64,000 nt of DNA from Trissonchulus latispiculum (taxonomy: Eukaryota > Nematoda > Enoplea > Enoplida > Ironidae): contig JASAND010027772.1 in the NCBI GenBank assembly GCA_030248195.1, forward strand, positions 49,026 to 113,025. The letters run 5' to 3'. Below, in pieces: positions 24,842 through 37,400 of this stretch. Each line of letters opens with the position of its first letter. Position 1 is the stretch's first letter. Under the pieces are notes generated by a model. It worked only from the letters and a program-made list of their open reading frames with translations. It did not search any database and was not told the DNA's origin. Made by a program: the position numbers and the translations under genes.

Positions 24842-26279
24842 ATGACATGCAATAATAAGACAACTTATAATTTGTTTTTGGATAACTCAGTTTATGTTAT
24901 TCAACATTCATTCTATTTTGTGATGGGAAACGTCTGTGCAGTGGGAAGTGCTCTAGTTATAATTGTGGTCTGGAAAAATGTTGGCTTACACAGAAGAGCA
25001 TATTATCTCCTGACCGCATTGGCTGGTAAGAAAACAAATTCCAGAATGATGCTACTTTATGAAGCAGTTCCCTTTCGGGATAGGACGGCTGGCACACAGC
25101 AGATATTAAGTTCTACCCGGGCTGGTGTTCCAAGAGGACCAAGGAGTTAAGCTCCAAGACGGGAGGCGTCAGACTTGCTTGCACACGCGAAACCAGGACC
25201 TAGGAGAGAGAAGAGAAAAGGGAGGATCAGCTTTTCATTCAGGATTTCAAAAGTAAAGAATTGGTCCGGCTGGGTTCGAACCACGGCTCTTCTGCGTCGA
25301 AGTCAAACATCCTACCAGTACACCATCGGTCCCCCAGCTGAACTCCCATATCAGACTTATCAATCTTTCTTATGCCTGCTTCTTATACAGAATGTCTCCC
25401 TGAGACTAAGGTTTTTTTATTGACGGCAACAGGGCATGCATTTTTCATTATTTTTTGTAGGTTCTTGTTTCAGGTGGAGATTTCATTTACGGACTGGGCT
25501 ATCTTGTGTCGGCAATTCATCGTTTGCATCATTTGTTTGCCAGATCAAACTGCAGGAGAGTATCACAGTTCGACTGTATGAAAATGATCTTTAACCCAAT
25601 GTTTATTTTTGGCTCAGAATGTAGTATGTTAATGACCTTTGTGATAAGTATTGATCGTTTCGCTGCGACTAAAGCTGTGACCCTGTACGATCAGTTAGGT
25701 AACAGATTCTGCACCGTTTGTATTGGCGTTGTGTACAGTTGGTGTACAGTAATTATCATAGCAGCATTTACTGTGTCTTTTGTAACAAATGTTGAACAAC
25801 ACTCAGCGGTGGAATGCTTTACAACAGGGGCTGTCCCTTTATGGTTCTACAGTTTTCATTACTTTATTCTAATAGGAGCCGGTATAGGCAGCATGTTAGT
25901 ATATAGTATTACGTTGTGCCTGCTCAGAAGCAGATTACAAAGTGTTGGTATTGTTACAGAAGCATGCCATGCCCAAATGGCCAAAAAAGAACTTAAAATA
26001 ACCAAAAATGTTGCCTCTGTTGTGGTAACTACTTTCTGTCTGGTAACTGTACCGAATTTAATAATCATGGGCCTCAATAATTCAGCACAGACTGCTACAG
26101 TTATAATGTTAAAGAAGTTTGCACCCTTTGTTTGGATCTGTACAGCTCTGAATTCTGCCATAAATATTTTTATTTATTCCTTCAAGTATGATGGATTTAG
26201 AAGGGGATTGAAAACACTGTTCAAAAGACAGGTGCCAAGCTTGGACGCTACTGGTTTGCATCAGACTATGTATCAGTAG
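24842..26279 (+). CDS. Rhodopsin-like seven-transmembrane receptor 2, about 329 aa
   Basis: Paralogue of receptor 1 with the same two-exon structure: 24842-25025 and 25474-26279, phase-1 junction at the same glycine. The first exon is exactly 184 bases in both. Seven membrane segments align with those of receptor 1. DRF is at 122-124, and TM7 reads NSAINIFIY followed by FRRGLKTLFKR. Conservation is strongest in the TM3 region, the TM5-TM6 loop (KKELKITKNVASVV) and TM7. It diverges mainly at the C-terminus and in the extracellular loops. An in-frame ATG 33 bases upstream (24809) exists. I prefer 24842 because an acceptor-like tttcag lies between them, and it matches receptor 1. Ligand unknown. 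Both genes look intact. Confidence 0.88.
25026..25473 (+). other. Intron of receptor 2
   Basis: A 448-base intron (gtaaga ... tttcag) that carries a SINE on the opposite strand at 25258-25425. It shows no similarity to the intron of receptor 1. Confidence 0.75.
25258..25425 (-). repeat. tRNA-derived SINE, copy 2
   Basis: Read on the - strand it has a leader containing CTGATATGGGAGTTCAGCTG-like text. A tRNA-like body follows, with A-box TGGTGTACTGGTAGG and B-box GGTTCGAACCC. The tRNA-like part could fold as a near-complete tRNA, and similarity to copies 1 and 3 covers the leader too. Confidence 0.7.
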
Positions 26280-26511
26280 ATGAGTGGTCCTAAACCTGGT
26301 GTTCAAAAATTTGGTTAACTTTTAGTTACCCTTAATTTTAGTAAATCGCTACGGTTGTACAAATTTTGTGCAAAACATGAATATATAGAGTTGGATTTAT
26401 CGTTCTGTACTACTATTGGTATGTTCATGAAACTGAACAATTTTCGTTTCCTTTGTTGTCATTGTGAATATTTCCCTATGCTTATTTTGAGTGCTACTGC
26501 TAAAAAATAAT

Positions 26512-26517
26512 AATAAA
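26512..26517 (+). promoter_or_regulatory. Polyadenylation signal of receptor 2
   Basis: AATAAA about 230 bases after the stop codon, in sequence without other features. Confidence 0.5.
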
Positions 26518-27087
26518 GAATGTCTACGAATATTAAGATCTAAATTTAAGTCAAATTTTAGCATATTTGCAGTCAATGTAAAGCGTGGTTCTCACCCACC
26601 ACGCGGGGTAACATACTACCAGTACCACATAACTTGTCATTGTACAGAAAAATTGCCTCTTGCCCGAAACTGGTCAAACTTGGCATCAAATGAATGTGCC
26701 TTAGTGAAGCAAACAACTTCTGTCAATGTGCTAACAAAGTGGACCATCGACATTGAGGCTGAACGTGGTATGGTAGGGGATTCTTTTGCCAGATAGTACA
26801 AACTCCACGGCGAGAGCGCTTGCACTGGGGCGGGGGTTCTTCTACCATCAATGCTCGAAATCCTAAGCATGAATTACGGGTGATGACGCAGGACGTGGTC
26901 AAAATAGTCGCTCCAGAAAGATGTTAAATAACTGAGCGTACACCAGGGCGTCATGGATATATTACTCCGATATTAACAGGGAAGAAGCAGACAGACATGC
27001 ACCCATACGGACAACGCTCAAGCTTTCAAAAACGAACAATTTTGACACCAAAGCGAACTTTATTGGGCTCCTCCCACTAGGCCCCAC
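26518..27087. other. Intergenic after receptor 2
   Basis: No recognisable gene or element. The frames at 26491-26796 and 26637-26870 oppose each other and carry no known motif. Confidence 0.35.
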
Positions 27088-27806
27088 TAGAGATGAGATC
27101 AGGGCCGACAAAGCCCGGCCCGGCCCGGGCTGCGCAGATCTGGTTTCCAGTCAGGGCCGGGCCGGGCCGGGCCTGAGGAAAGGCTAGTAAGGGCCGGGCC
27201 GAGCCGGGCCGCGCAGCTTCCAACGAAAAAAAGCCCGGCCCTGTTCGGCCCTGCCAAGCCGACTTTTTTCACATTAATTTATTGCATATATACACTTTCC
27301 AATTCTAAGAATTTATTTTGCCTTCCTAAATTCAAAATTTCTTGCTTTCTTTGTGTCAAATGACACTGAATATACAACAAATCAATATCAATATCAAATC
27401 TCATTAGCTTTCGAGTAACAGAAGTTTAATCTACTACATACATATGTTTTACAAACTTCAAACAAACAAACATCCAAACATGTAAAACATTTAACTATTT
27501 CGGTGAATCGACCTCAGGCTAATTCAGTACATTTAGTGCTAATTTCGATAGCAAGGTAGGATGCTGAAATATTCGTAATGCACTGTTTTTTGAGAGAACA
27601 TGGACTTTCGATCTCGAGAATACGATAGTGCGGCAGAACACAAAATTCTAAGTGTCTCAAAACTTCATAGAAGAATTTTTTAAAGATCAGGGCTTTTCAG
27701 GGCCGGGCCGGGCCGCGCAGACCTAAACGGCGCTCAGGGCCTGAAGTTTTTGACACAGGGCCGGGCCGGACATACCTAAAATTTGAACAGGGCCATTTCA
27801 TCTCTA
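27088..27806. mobile_element. Non-autonomous hAT-like MITE with GGCCCGGC words
   Basis: The ends TAGAGATGAGAT and ATTTCATCTCTA are inverted and flanked by an exact 8-bp duplication GGCCCCAC (27080-27087 and 27807-27814). Subterminal tracts are built from GGGCCGGGCC and GGCCCGGC repeats (27097-27245 and 27695-27775), while the centre is AT-rich. No coding capacity. Confidence 0.85.
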
Positions 27807-29388
27807 GGCCCCACATCCACCTTCTTCGGGTTCTCCCCCTCACTATAAAGAGCCCAGAAAATGCCATTTTAAGGATTTATGCCAGCCGGCTTCGCCGATA
27901 TTTTTTGGTCAAAAATCGTTATTTGCGTACTCAATTTTTGAAAACGCTTATGTATAATTATGCAGTATATGTAGCAAACAGGCTATGTTTACTACATCGT
28001 GCCAATTTTAGACCACCTTAGATTCTACCCCACTAGTGGGGGGCGCCCCCTAATTTCTTCTGGCCTAGAAAAAGCACAGAGAACTGAGGCCTCTCTGTAA
28101 CCCTAACCAACTACTGAGACTCAATCACAGTAAAACAGTTAGTGCTAGCTTGTATTACACATTTATTGTAAGATTACGTAGTAAACGGTGACGTCACAAA
28201 GCAAAACAAATACGAGATAGCATATAAAAAAAGGAAACTGCCTAAAGAAATAAACCAAAATAGTAGTGACAATTCAGCAGCACGAAGAATCATTCAAAAT
28301 ACAGCTTCAAAACAGTGACTGAGTTCAATCAATGCTCTCTGGCTTATCCACTGAGCTCTTGTCTACCACAGAAATAAAGCAAGACCCCCTCCACTTAAAC
28401 CATATTACCGGTCCCTTAGGTAATACCTAAGTATTGAGAGGAATCAAACCGAGTCGTTTTAGCTTTGAACCACAATTTTAACATAACATAGGCTAACAGA
28501 AAAGCAGTACACGCCAATCCTATTTCGATTTCGTTCACTTTAAAAACATAAAAAACATAAAAATTGGTTTACTGTATGCGTTTATCTGTAAACACGCAGA
28601 GCAGTTATATAGCTTCAGACGTTTAGTAATTAATGGCCAACAGGAAAAATTGGCCAGCAAACTGCGGAAGCAAGGAACTGAAGCCTATCTCTCTCAATTA
28701 AACTTAATGGAAAACTCTAAAAAAACTAAAGACAAATAAATTCACCGGAAGAATAGTTTCAAAAAATCCACACAACATTACCAGGCACGTCAAGGTACCC
28801 TACAGACATTCCCAAAGCCAAAACAGAAAACTAAACAAAGCCCAGGTAGCAGATAACTGCCCGTTCATCAAAATCAGGCTGCAAACAAGAGAAACAGAAT
28901 ACCGACAGATAAATCCAGAAAACAAATATTAACAGACAAAAATGTGTCAACAAACTACTACCAAATCAATTTACAGCAGATGGCAAAGCGAAAAAGTCTT
29001 GCTGTCTACTTTCAGACTAAGTTGTTAACACTTGCTGTCCACTTTCAGACTAAGTTGTTAACACTGTTACACTTGTCTTCACGTCTGCAGAAAACCACAA
29101 AAAACCAGGTTAGAATTTTAAAAAAAGCATCTAAAAATTTAGAAAAATCATCCCTCAAGACCAAAATTCTTCCCCATCATACTACATACATAGGAGCACG
29201 ACGACCAACATTTTAATCAAATTGAATCAATTGTGGATAACAGAAACACAGTCACATCCAAAAAAGAGTCAGTCTAGCACAGGTTCCCATTAAAAATGCA
29301 GGTAAATATCCAGGTGGGGGGAGGGGGGGAGGCCAATTTAATATTCTATTCCACTTAGTGGACTGCGGCCGCCTGAGCGCGGAATTCC
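27807..29388. other. Intergenic, including the probable 3' UTR of the phosphatase
   Basis: Downstream of the phosphatase stop codon on the - strand. TTTATT at 28162-28167 is AATAAA on the - strand and could be its polyadenylation signal, which would give a 3' UTR of about 1.2 kb. A tandem duplication of about 34 bases (CTTTCAGACTAAGTTGTTAA repeated) sits at 29004-29063. No other gene is supported. Confidence 0.4.
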
Positions 29389-31384
29389 CTATATCAGGTC
29401 AGAATCATTTGGTAGGCTATCCTGATTACTAGAAGGCTGAGAAAGGGCTACTGGGGAAGTCTCCTGTATCAGGGAAGGTGAGGATGCCAGCGGAGGCTGC
29501 TGGGAGTCTGCTTTGGTGGTTCCAACGGACTCGGAAGCAATTTCCACATCCTTCCTAGGAACTGATGTCGCAGAAGAAGAATGAGAAGGAGACGAAGACA
29601 AAATGTCAACCGCCAGTTCGGTCACAATTTCTGATCGTTCTGTGACAGTAACAGTAGAACCCGTAGCAGTAGTAGCAGTAGTAGCAGTAGTAGGATCGGT
29701 TAGCTCTATGGCAGTCGTGGTGGTAGTCGGACTGCTATCCTCTGACTGTGTGCCATCCAGCGCTGAGGCCGTCGGCTGCTGTTTACACTGCAGAAACTGT
29801 ACAATGATTACGGTCATATTATCACAGCCGGTGCCATCTGTTCCGTTGGTATCGGGCGACAGGCAGTGATCGCACAGCTAAAATACAGAGAGCAAAAACC
29901 GCGTCTAAAGGAACAATAAATACTAAAGAGAAAAGGTTAGAACGATAGGTACAATTCAAGACCATACATATAGGCCAATAAGTGACATAATATGATACAT
30001 GCATAAAATATCCTTGGGTTGCAATTACCCTGTACGTGCTTGCTACCCAAAACTGAGGATACGATGGATAACACATGTGAATCACTCACTACGATGTGCT
30101 ACAGACACAGTCATACAAGTTAGGTGCGTTCACTCGCTGACCACGCTGCCAGACTGATACCAGTATTCGGCGGGCGTCGTCAGTGGCGTACCGACAAACT
30201 AGTTGCAGCTTTTGGTTTTTTGAGCCCCCAGATTGAAAAGGAATTGAAAAGTGTTTCTGCCCTGTGGTGACGTTACCCCGTTAATAAGCGGAAAAAATTG
30301 AAAACTATGGAAAAAACTGAAAAGAAGCATGACTCTTTCTAATTGAGCTGGGGGCTCTTTTTTTGGGGGGAGGGCCCTATCGGACAAGTCCTTTGGCGGG
30401 GCAAGAATTATATGATAAAAACTGCGTATTACCGATAAAGTTCAAATATTTGCAGATTTCGTGTCAACTTGTCAAGTGTTGCCACTGTTAAAACAGGCAA
30501 AAATTGCGTACAAAATCTCCAAAAATCTAGTAACAACGTTTATGTAACACTACTAATGTAGTTTCCTAAAGGTATGTAATGTTCCCCAAGGGGAAGGCGG
30601 CCCGAAGAAAATCAACTTGGAGTACTTTTATCATTTTATAAATTTTTTAATTTAAATTTTAAACCATAGGCTTACCCACTTTTATTTTAGCATACAAAAT
30701 CCCCAATAACTGTTTCACAAAGTGTAACATGGGTAACAGAGTAAGAGCTGAGGATTTATTATTATTTCTGAGGAAAATCTCCTTTCAGAGACATGCTACC
30801 ACAATTGAGTTCAAATAACATTAAATGAAAATCTCTCTGCTTACCGCTTCGCAGACTGCCTGCAGGCTTTCGGCGGCACCGAGTCGTAAGCTCACAAAAT
30901 CCACAACCTCCTGACTGGTCATAGAATTCCTGGAAAAAAACAAAATCAGCATAACAGTAACTAATTCAAACAATCAGAATTAGCGCCTGAATAATGTTGT
31001 CTCTGTTTGTATTTCTACAGAGTTCCACGGTCATTCCAATGCACTTTCTGTGCTCAGCTGCGACACAGAGATGCCAGTAAAAACCTTCCCTTTTATAGAA
31101 CCATGCAGGAAATTCAGAGTACGGTTGTTCCCGGGTTGTGGAGGGTCTTCGGGCCCTGAAAACCCGGCCCGCTCTCGGACCCCGTTTTAAAGGCCGGGCA
31201 TTCCGGACTTAAGGGCCTGCCGACATCACCCTTCCTGCCGAGACTAGTTTGGTGTTTGGGGGCCTAAAAGCGGGTCGGGCCTCTGGTAGCAGACACAGTT
31301 CCTGGCAGCGTGCCTTGAGCTTCCCGACCCGCTGGATAATTTATTTATTAATAATTTAATAATTTATTTTATTTATTTTGTAAC

Positions 31385-31427
<43 letters not shown>

Positions 31428-34400
31428 AAGAACGTGGATGAAGTCTTGAATCTAGCAAAAAGTAGTAACCCACTCACCAGATTCCGTCACAAGCCAGGAC
31501 CATGAATTGATCCTGATCCCAGGAAAGCGATTCAGCCCGGATATCTGGGAGAGCTGTGATCATCTGATCTCGCAGCGGCAGATTTTCATTCCGCTTATAG
31601 AAATGATCGCCTGAAATAGGAAAAGCAAGGAAAAAACTGAATGAGAAAATCTTTACACCATGCGCGCGTTTCCATAAGACAGACGGAAAGAAAAAAATTC
31701 ATGCTTGCTTTAGCACACACACATGTCTAAGCTGCTAATAGTAACAACTCAACTAAACAAGAATTCAAATGGAGTAATGCGTGAGAGCCAAACTAACTCG
31801 AAATGTTGTCTCAAAACTACCAATGTTTCTTTCCAATTTGGGCTTATTCTAAGGAATTTTCCTGGGGGGCTCTATGGGGGGCCTCGGGGGGCGAGTTATT
31901 CTTGGGGGCGCGAAAATTTTTCAAAATTTTTCTAAAAACATGTTTAACATTACGCTATTTTTATAGTAATCGCCAAAAATAAGCGTATTTAGTGCTTAAA
32001 TAGGCAAAAATTGACGAAAAATCTCCGGCGAAGCCGGAAAACTTTCGAATATTTGGCCTTCTGAGCGATTTTTTCATTGTAAAAGTTGGTACTAATAGGG
32101 GCACCCACTTTATTTTGGGGGGCGGGGCGATTTTTGGGGGGGGCGATTTTGGGTGGGGGGGGAGGGTGTTTATGGAGGGCCCCCACTAGAATAAGCCCAA
32201 TTTGAAAAAAGCTTTACAGCTAGAAGAATACATACAACTTCAACCTCCAATTTCCCATTCCGCACACCCCCCTCCTTCCCACCCCACCCTACCCCCCTCG
32301 CGACAGAAAAAAAACCAAAATAAGCTCCGGCGCAAAACCCATACCAACAGCCCTGGACAGATTCAGCCCCCCATTGACCCGACCGTCCATCGTAATCCAA
32401 CCGCCGGCCCGGCGAATTCGCTCTCGTTCGATGTCATCCTCCGGCTTGTGGTCCAGCGAGAGATCAACGGCCTTACCGCCGCGGCACAGGACGCAGCGCG
32501 AGTCACCAGCGTTGGCCACCCAGAGCTGACTGCCGCGCAACAGCGCCACACAGGCCGTTGTCCCGCTGTCCACACCAGGCTTAAACGAAAGACAGAGACA
32601 ACAATTAAATCGGTGTACGTATGTCTCTAAAATCTTGAAAATGCACGGTATACGTACATATACGTACGGACACAGAGTACTGAAACATTTTTCCGGCATT
32701 TCAGTGGTGTACGACTGCTTATTTTCATGTCATTTCATCCAAAACAGGCTGGGTTGGTTTACTGTAGACGAAAAAAGCGGAGGGTAGATGTAAAGTTCCT
32801 TGAAATTTGGCAATTTCTTGGCACCTCAAAGAGAATGAGTGTTAGCCCAAAAAGTGAGGGTGGAGCTTCCCCCCCCCCCAAATGAAAGTAAGACACAGAG
32901 CTATATGTAGATGTAAATCGGTCATATGTATTTTGATCATCCCATATTATTGAACTATAAATGGACCTTATAATATTATAAGAGGACGCTAATTAAGTCA
33001 AATCAAAGATGAAAAGAAAGGAATTGTTGTCAGTGCAATGGAAGTAGACCTAGAAAGCAGGACTTGGGGGGTGACCGCCATATTTTGGCGACGTCCCAGA
33101 AATCGAGGAGCCACACGTCCATAGAAAGCTCCCACCAAATCTCAATCACCAGGCACGCTAACCCAGAAAGTTGCAAAATTTGAACATTTAAACCTAAATT
33201 TACACACACATTTTCCCACCGACATTTTAAAGAGTTTCTCTTACATATTTCAGCTTCATAAACTAACACATTCCCGTCGACAGTTTTTACACGTGCACGT
33301 TAAAGTTTGCTCAGTGTAAATCAACTAGCGTAATATTTTCTCTCACTCTACACTCTACACTCCTATTCGTAAGTACAGTACGTATGCGTAAATTACCGTA
33401 TCCCCGCTGGGCAGGGCAAACATCTCCTCCTCATCATCATCATCCTCATCATCTGCAGCGGCGGCCTGCTGCCTGAGAGCATTGGCCAGCAGGGCGCCAG
33501 GCGATAACACAATCTCGTCTCCGTCGGCCAGTTCCACTTCGTCCTCGCCAGACGTCGTACTCTCTCCGTCCTCTTCCGCTTCATCCTCATCATCGTCATC
33601 GTCTTCTTCGTCTTTTTCTTGTTCTAGATTTGATCCTCGTGAAGATGGAGATTTCTCTGCGGAGCGCTCACCTATTTCTTCAGCCGTGACTTCACTGAAA
33701 TGGAGAAGAAGGTGACCAAACAAAATTTAGTGATAGCAAGAGTACATAATACATAAGAGTATACTATGACAAGAGAAGTGTCACAAGCTAAGCTTGCCAC
33801 GTCCTCTGCACGCTATCGGTTGACCCCCCCCCCCCAACAAATAAGTCCCTCTTAACCACGCCCCTATACATGGTGCGAGGGACCAAGATGTTAGTATATG
33901 TACTTACATGTTAAATTTGAAGGGGGGCCCAATTTGTGGAAAGGAACCCAACAAGTGGGGTAAAAACCCAGATATGTACCTAGAAGTATCCTCGCTCTCA
34001 TCATCATCCTCGTTTTCGGCCACATACTCCACATCATTCTCGTCACTGGAATATTCATCCACAAAGGCATTGGCAGAACTCTCGGTGGCCGATGGGAGAA
34101 GGACTGATCTGAAAACAAAAACAAATCATATCAACCTACCGCTACATAAATCAATGATCCATGATCAAATAGTTAGAAAAACCGAGTAACCGTGCGATTA
34201 TTATTTGGAGGGGGGTAATTTACATGGGTGGATGGAAAGTTGCATAATCGCTAACTATGCTTCTACCAGGGCAGGCGGACCAAGCGGTTCAAGGATTGAA
34301 AGTCAAAAATTGACCCCGCCGGGGTTCGAATCGAACCACGGCGACGACCTTTCTGCTGCTCCAGAGTCAGACATACTACCACTGCACTACCGAGCCATCA

Positions 34401-37400
34401 GCTGAACTCCCATATCAGGCTAATCAATCTTTTCTATGCCTCCTTTCCTATACAGAAGCAAGTAAAGCGGTTATACAACAAAAAATGACAAAATCAGCAT
34501 TTTTATGCCAGAGGGCACGCAGTCGCCAGCAACATTTCATTCCACCTCCACTCTGCAGTTTTCTGCAGCTCTCCATAAGTACGAAAAATATTAGATGTCG
34601 GTGTACTCTAACAACCTGAAGCACATATTTTCTCCTCTAATGGAGACATTTCCACATGCCTGCTTAAAATTGAAATACGAAAATTTGCCAAATTTCTCAA
34701 AATTTTCAAAAACTCATGCTTCAAAAAAGTAAAGATATGAAACCTACGTACTTGCCACTGGTGGTCGATCCAGGTATGGCCTTTCCACGTTTACCAACAA
34801 CAGTCGTTACAGTGGTACCCCCACCACTACCACGAGAAGACGGCAATTTACCGCCGGCCGTAATCCTGTCAATATCCGTCAAATCTTCCATCGACTGGCA
34901 GAGGTTGGTAGAACCGGCCGATTTCAGCTCTGGCTCGACCTTAGACTTATATCGGGCCCCCGCAGGGCCATTAGACTGAGCCACCGCCGACAGTTCCGGT
35001 TTCGGCGGTTCTCCGGCGGCCGACAGATCTGCCTCAGATCCGGATTTTCGGTGCGGTGAAACGGAACCACCGGAACCGGATTCTCCATCCACCCCCTCCT
35101 TTTCTTCCGACTTCTGTCCGCCGGGAACGGATTTACTCCGCTCCAAACGGTCCGGCGGCGGCTGACCGTCCTCAGTCGGTGGAGTCAGAGTTCCGTTCAG
35201 GCACTCGTCGGTCGGCTGGTGGACCGACGACTCCACATCCGGTTTGTAGCGTTTGGCTTTCGGACTGATGGCCAAAGCTTCCAGTTCTGATGGCTGTTGT
35301 TGTTGTTGTTGTTGTTGTTGGGGGGTAGCCGTCGCCTCCGTTTCAATTCGAAGAACAGCAGCAGCTGCTTGAGACGAAACCTTGGTGACGGTAATTTCGG
35401 TTTTCACGGACTTTTCTTCGGTAATGGTGCTGCTACCGTTCATTATCAGTTGTTGTTGTTGTTCAGTGGTTCCATCAACTGCCATAGGCTCGACGGCCGT
35501 TGGACTATCAGAAACATCTTTAGTGCCTAGAAATTCAAAAACGTCATAAACTCCCACAAAATTGCATTTTGAAAAAACGCTATGCTAGGCCGAGAAACCG
35601 AGTGGTCTAGGGCGCCCGACATTGATCCGATAGTCGGTGATTCGAGTCCCACCAGCCCACAAAGCTTTCCCAAATCCCCTTGAGAGCAAGGGAACAAGCC
35701 TACATCGGTTCGTCGTGAGCTCTAGCCAATACAGCTATCAATCCTAAACTGGTAGGTAAACCGCGTAAAACTGGTAGGTAAACCGCGTAGGTGGGAAGGT
35801 AATAGGACACCGTGTAGGGCATCTGCCTTAAGGAACTGACCCCTCCTCCACGGTTGCTGTAGTCAAGTATTCTCCGGGGGTTACCTTTACCTTTAACCTG
35901 TATGTTAAAGGTTACTCTGACGCAAATCAATTTTTCCTAAAGCAAAGTTAATGCATCTGAACATACCCACTGATAAAAGTGTATTGCGATACTATTGTTA
36001 TTGAATAAAATTTGAAATGCTGTCATAAATGAAAAGTTGAAAAAATCAACACCGAAAAACAGTGTCTTTAAGCAAAATTCCGCAGACAAATCTATTATAT
36101 TGATCTAAATAGTCCATCCTTTTATTGCTTGGCAGAAAACTCACTTCAGACGAACTTCAGAAAACGAATTAACTATTGTTCCCAAGTTAGGTATCGTCTA
36201 CCTATATATAAGTACACATTAATTTAACCCAACCTTTTGCCATCTTTCCCTCCGCACTGGGGCCATTTGCCGTCTTAGAGTCAACAACTTTATCCGATTC
36301 GACACCCGCGGCATCGCAAGCCCGCTTCTCCTGTTCGCTAGCGGCAGCAGCTCCAGCCGTCAGCGGGCGGCGTCTGCGCTTCTTCTTGGCTGCCATCAGA
36401 AACGGCGAGGATTTGAATTTGTTGGAGCCGCCCTTGCGAGACTTTGGAGGTCCACCGGCCGGCACACCGCCGCCTGCCCCGGCTGCCCCAAAAATACAGT
36501 AGCCGTAGCGACGCAACAGTTCTTCCAGAGGCAGACAGGCTTCCTCGTAGAGCAGGGCACGATCCTCATTGTCCTCTGGAAAAAAAGAAAATTCTCAGTG
36601 ATGTAAAAAAATAATGACCAAAAAACTAAACTGTATGGCAAAATGGTGGACAGAAACCGGCATAAATCAGGTTTTCATATAAAACATAAATGAAACAAGT
36701 AGGAAAAATGCTCCTTGCAGTCGCATGAAAAAGTTAATATGAGCTATGATGGTCAACATTTAAATGTGTCAAGGACAAGATTTAAAATGTTTAATATGAG
36801 CCAGCATCTAAATCGGTAAAGGACAAGCTGTAACTGGCTAATATGAGCCGCCACGTTTCTCTTGGGCTCATATTGACGCGAGGATACTAAGTTGAGTTAG
36901 CTATTTTTCACTTTTCAAATTCGCATGTATATACACGTAATTGTCATGACATACGTCTGGTCTTGATACAATAAGTAAAGTCAAGTGGGTAAGCACACAT
37001 CAGCTGTGTATTTTATTGTATATATAAGTGCTGTGTACACACAGTAAGCCGGTACTGAAGACTTGAATAATACCGGTTTACTGGAGCTTTATGCATTTGT
37101 ATCTAGTTTGCAGTGTGTGTCTATGATTTAGAAAACTGGTATATACCAAATGTATATGCCACTTAATTCAACTTTAAAGGGGAGAACTTTAGCTGCTTAA
37201 AGTGTTCACATATATACCTTAAATACGGTGTTTGAGCTAGTGAAATTAGATTCAGACAGGATACCTATAACCGCGCGACTAAAATGGCAAACATATATAC
37301 AGTTTACGGTTGGCATATAAGCATCAGTGTTTATAAACGATTTGATTGGCTTGGAAATATTGAATTAATGTGATGATTGCGATGATAACTTCAAATGTGA

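Noticed and set aside
29603..29869. Val/Ser-rich + strand frame
   Set aside because: Antisense of the Thr-rich C-terminal tail of the phosphatase.
33482..33715. Ser-rich + strand frame
   Set aside because: It is the antisense of the acidic D/E-rich exon 7 of the phosphatase.
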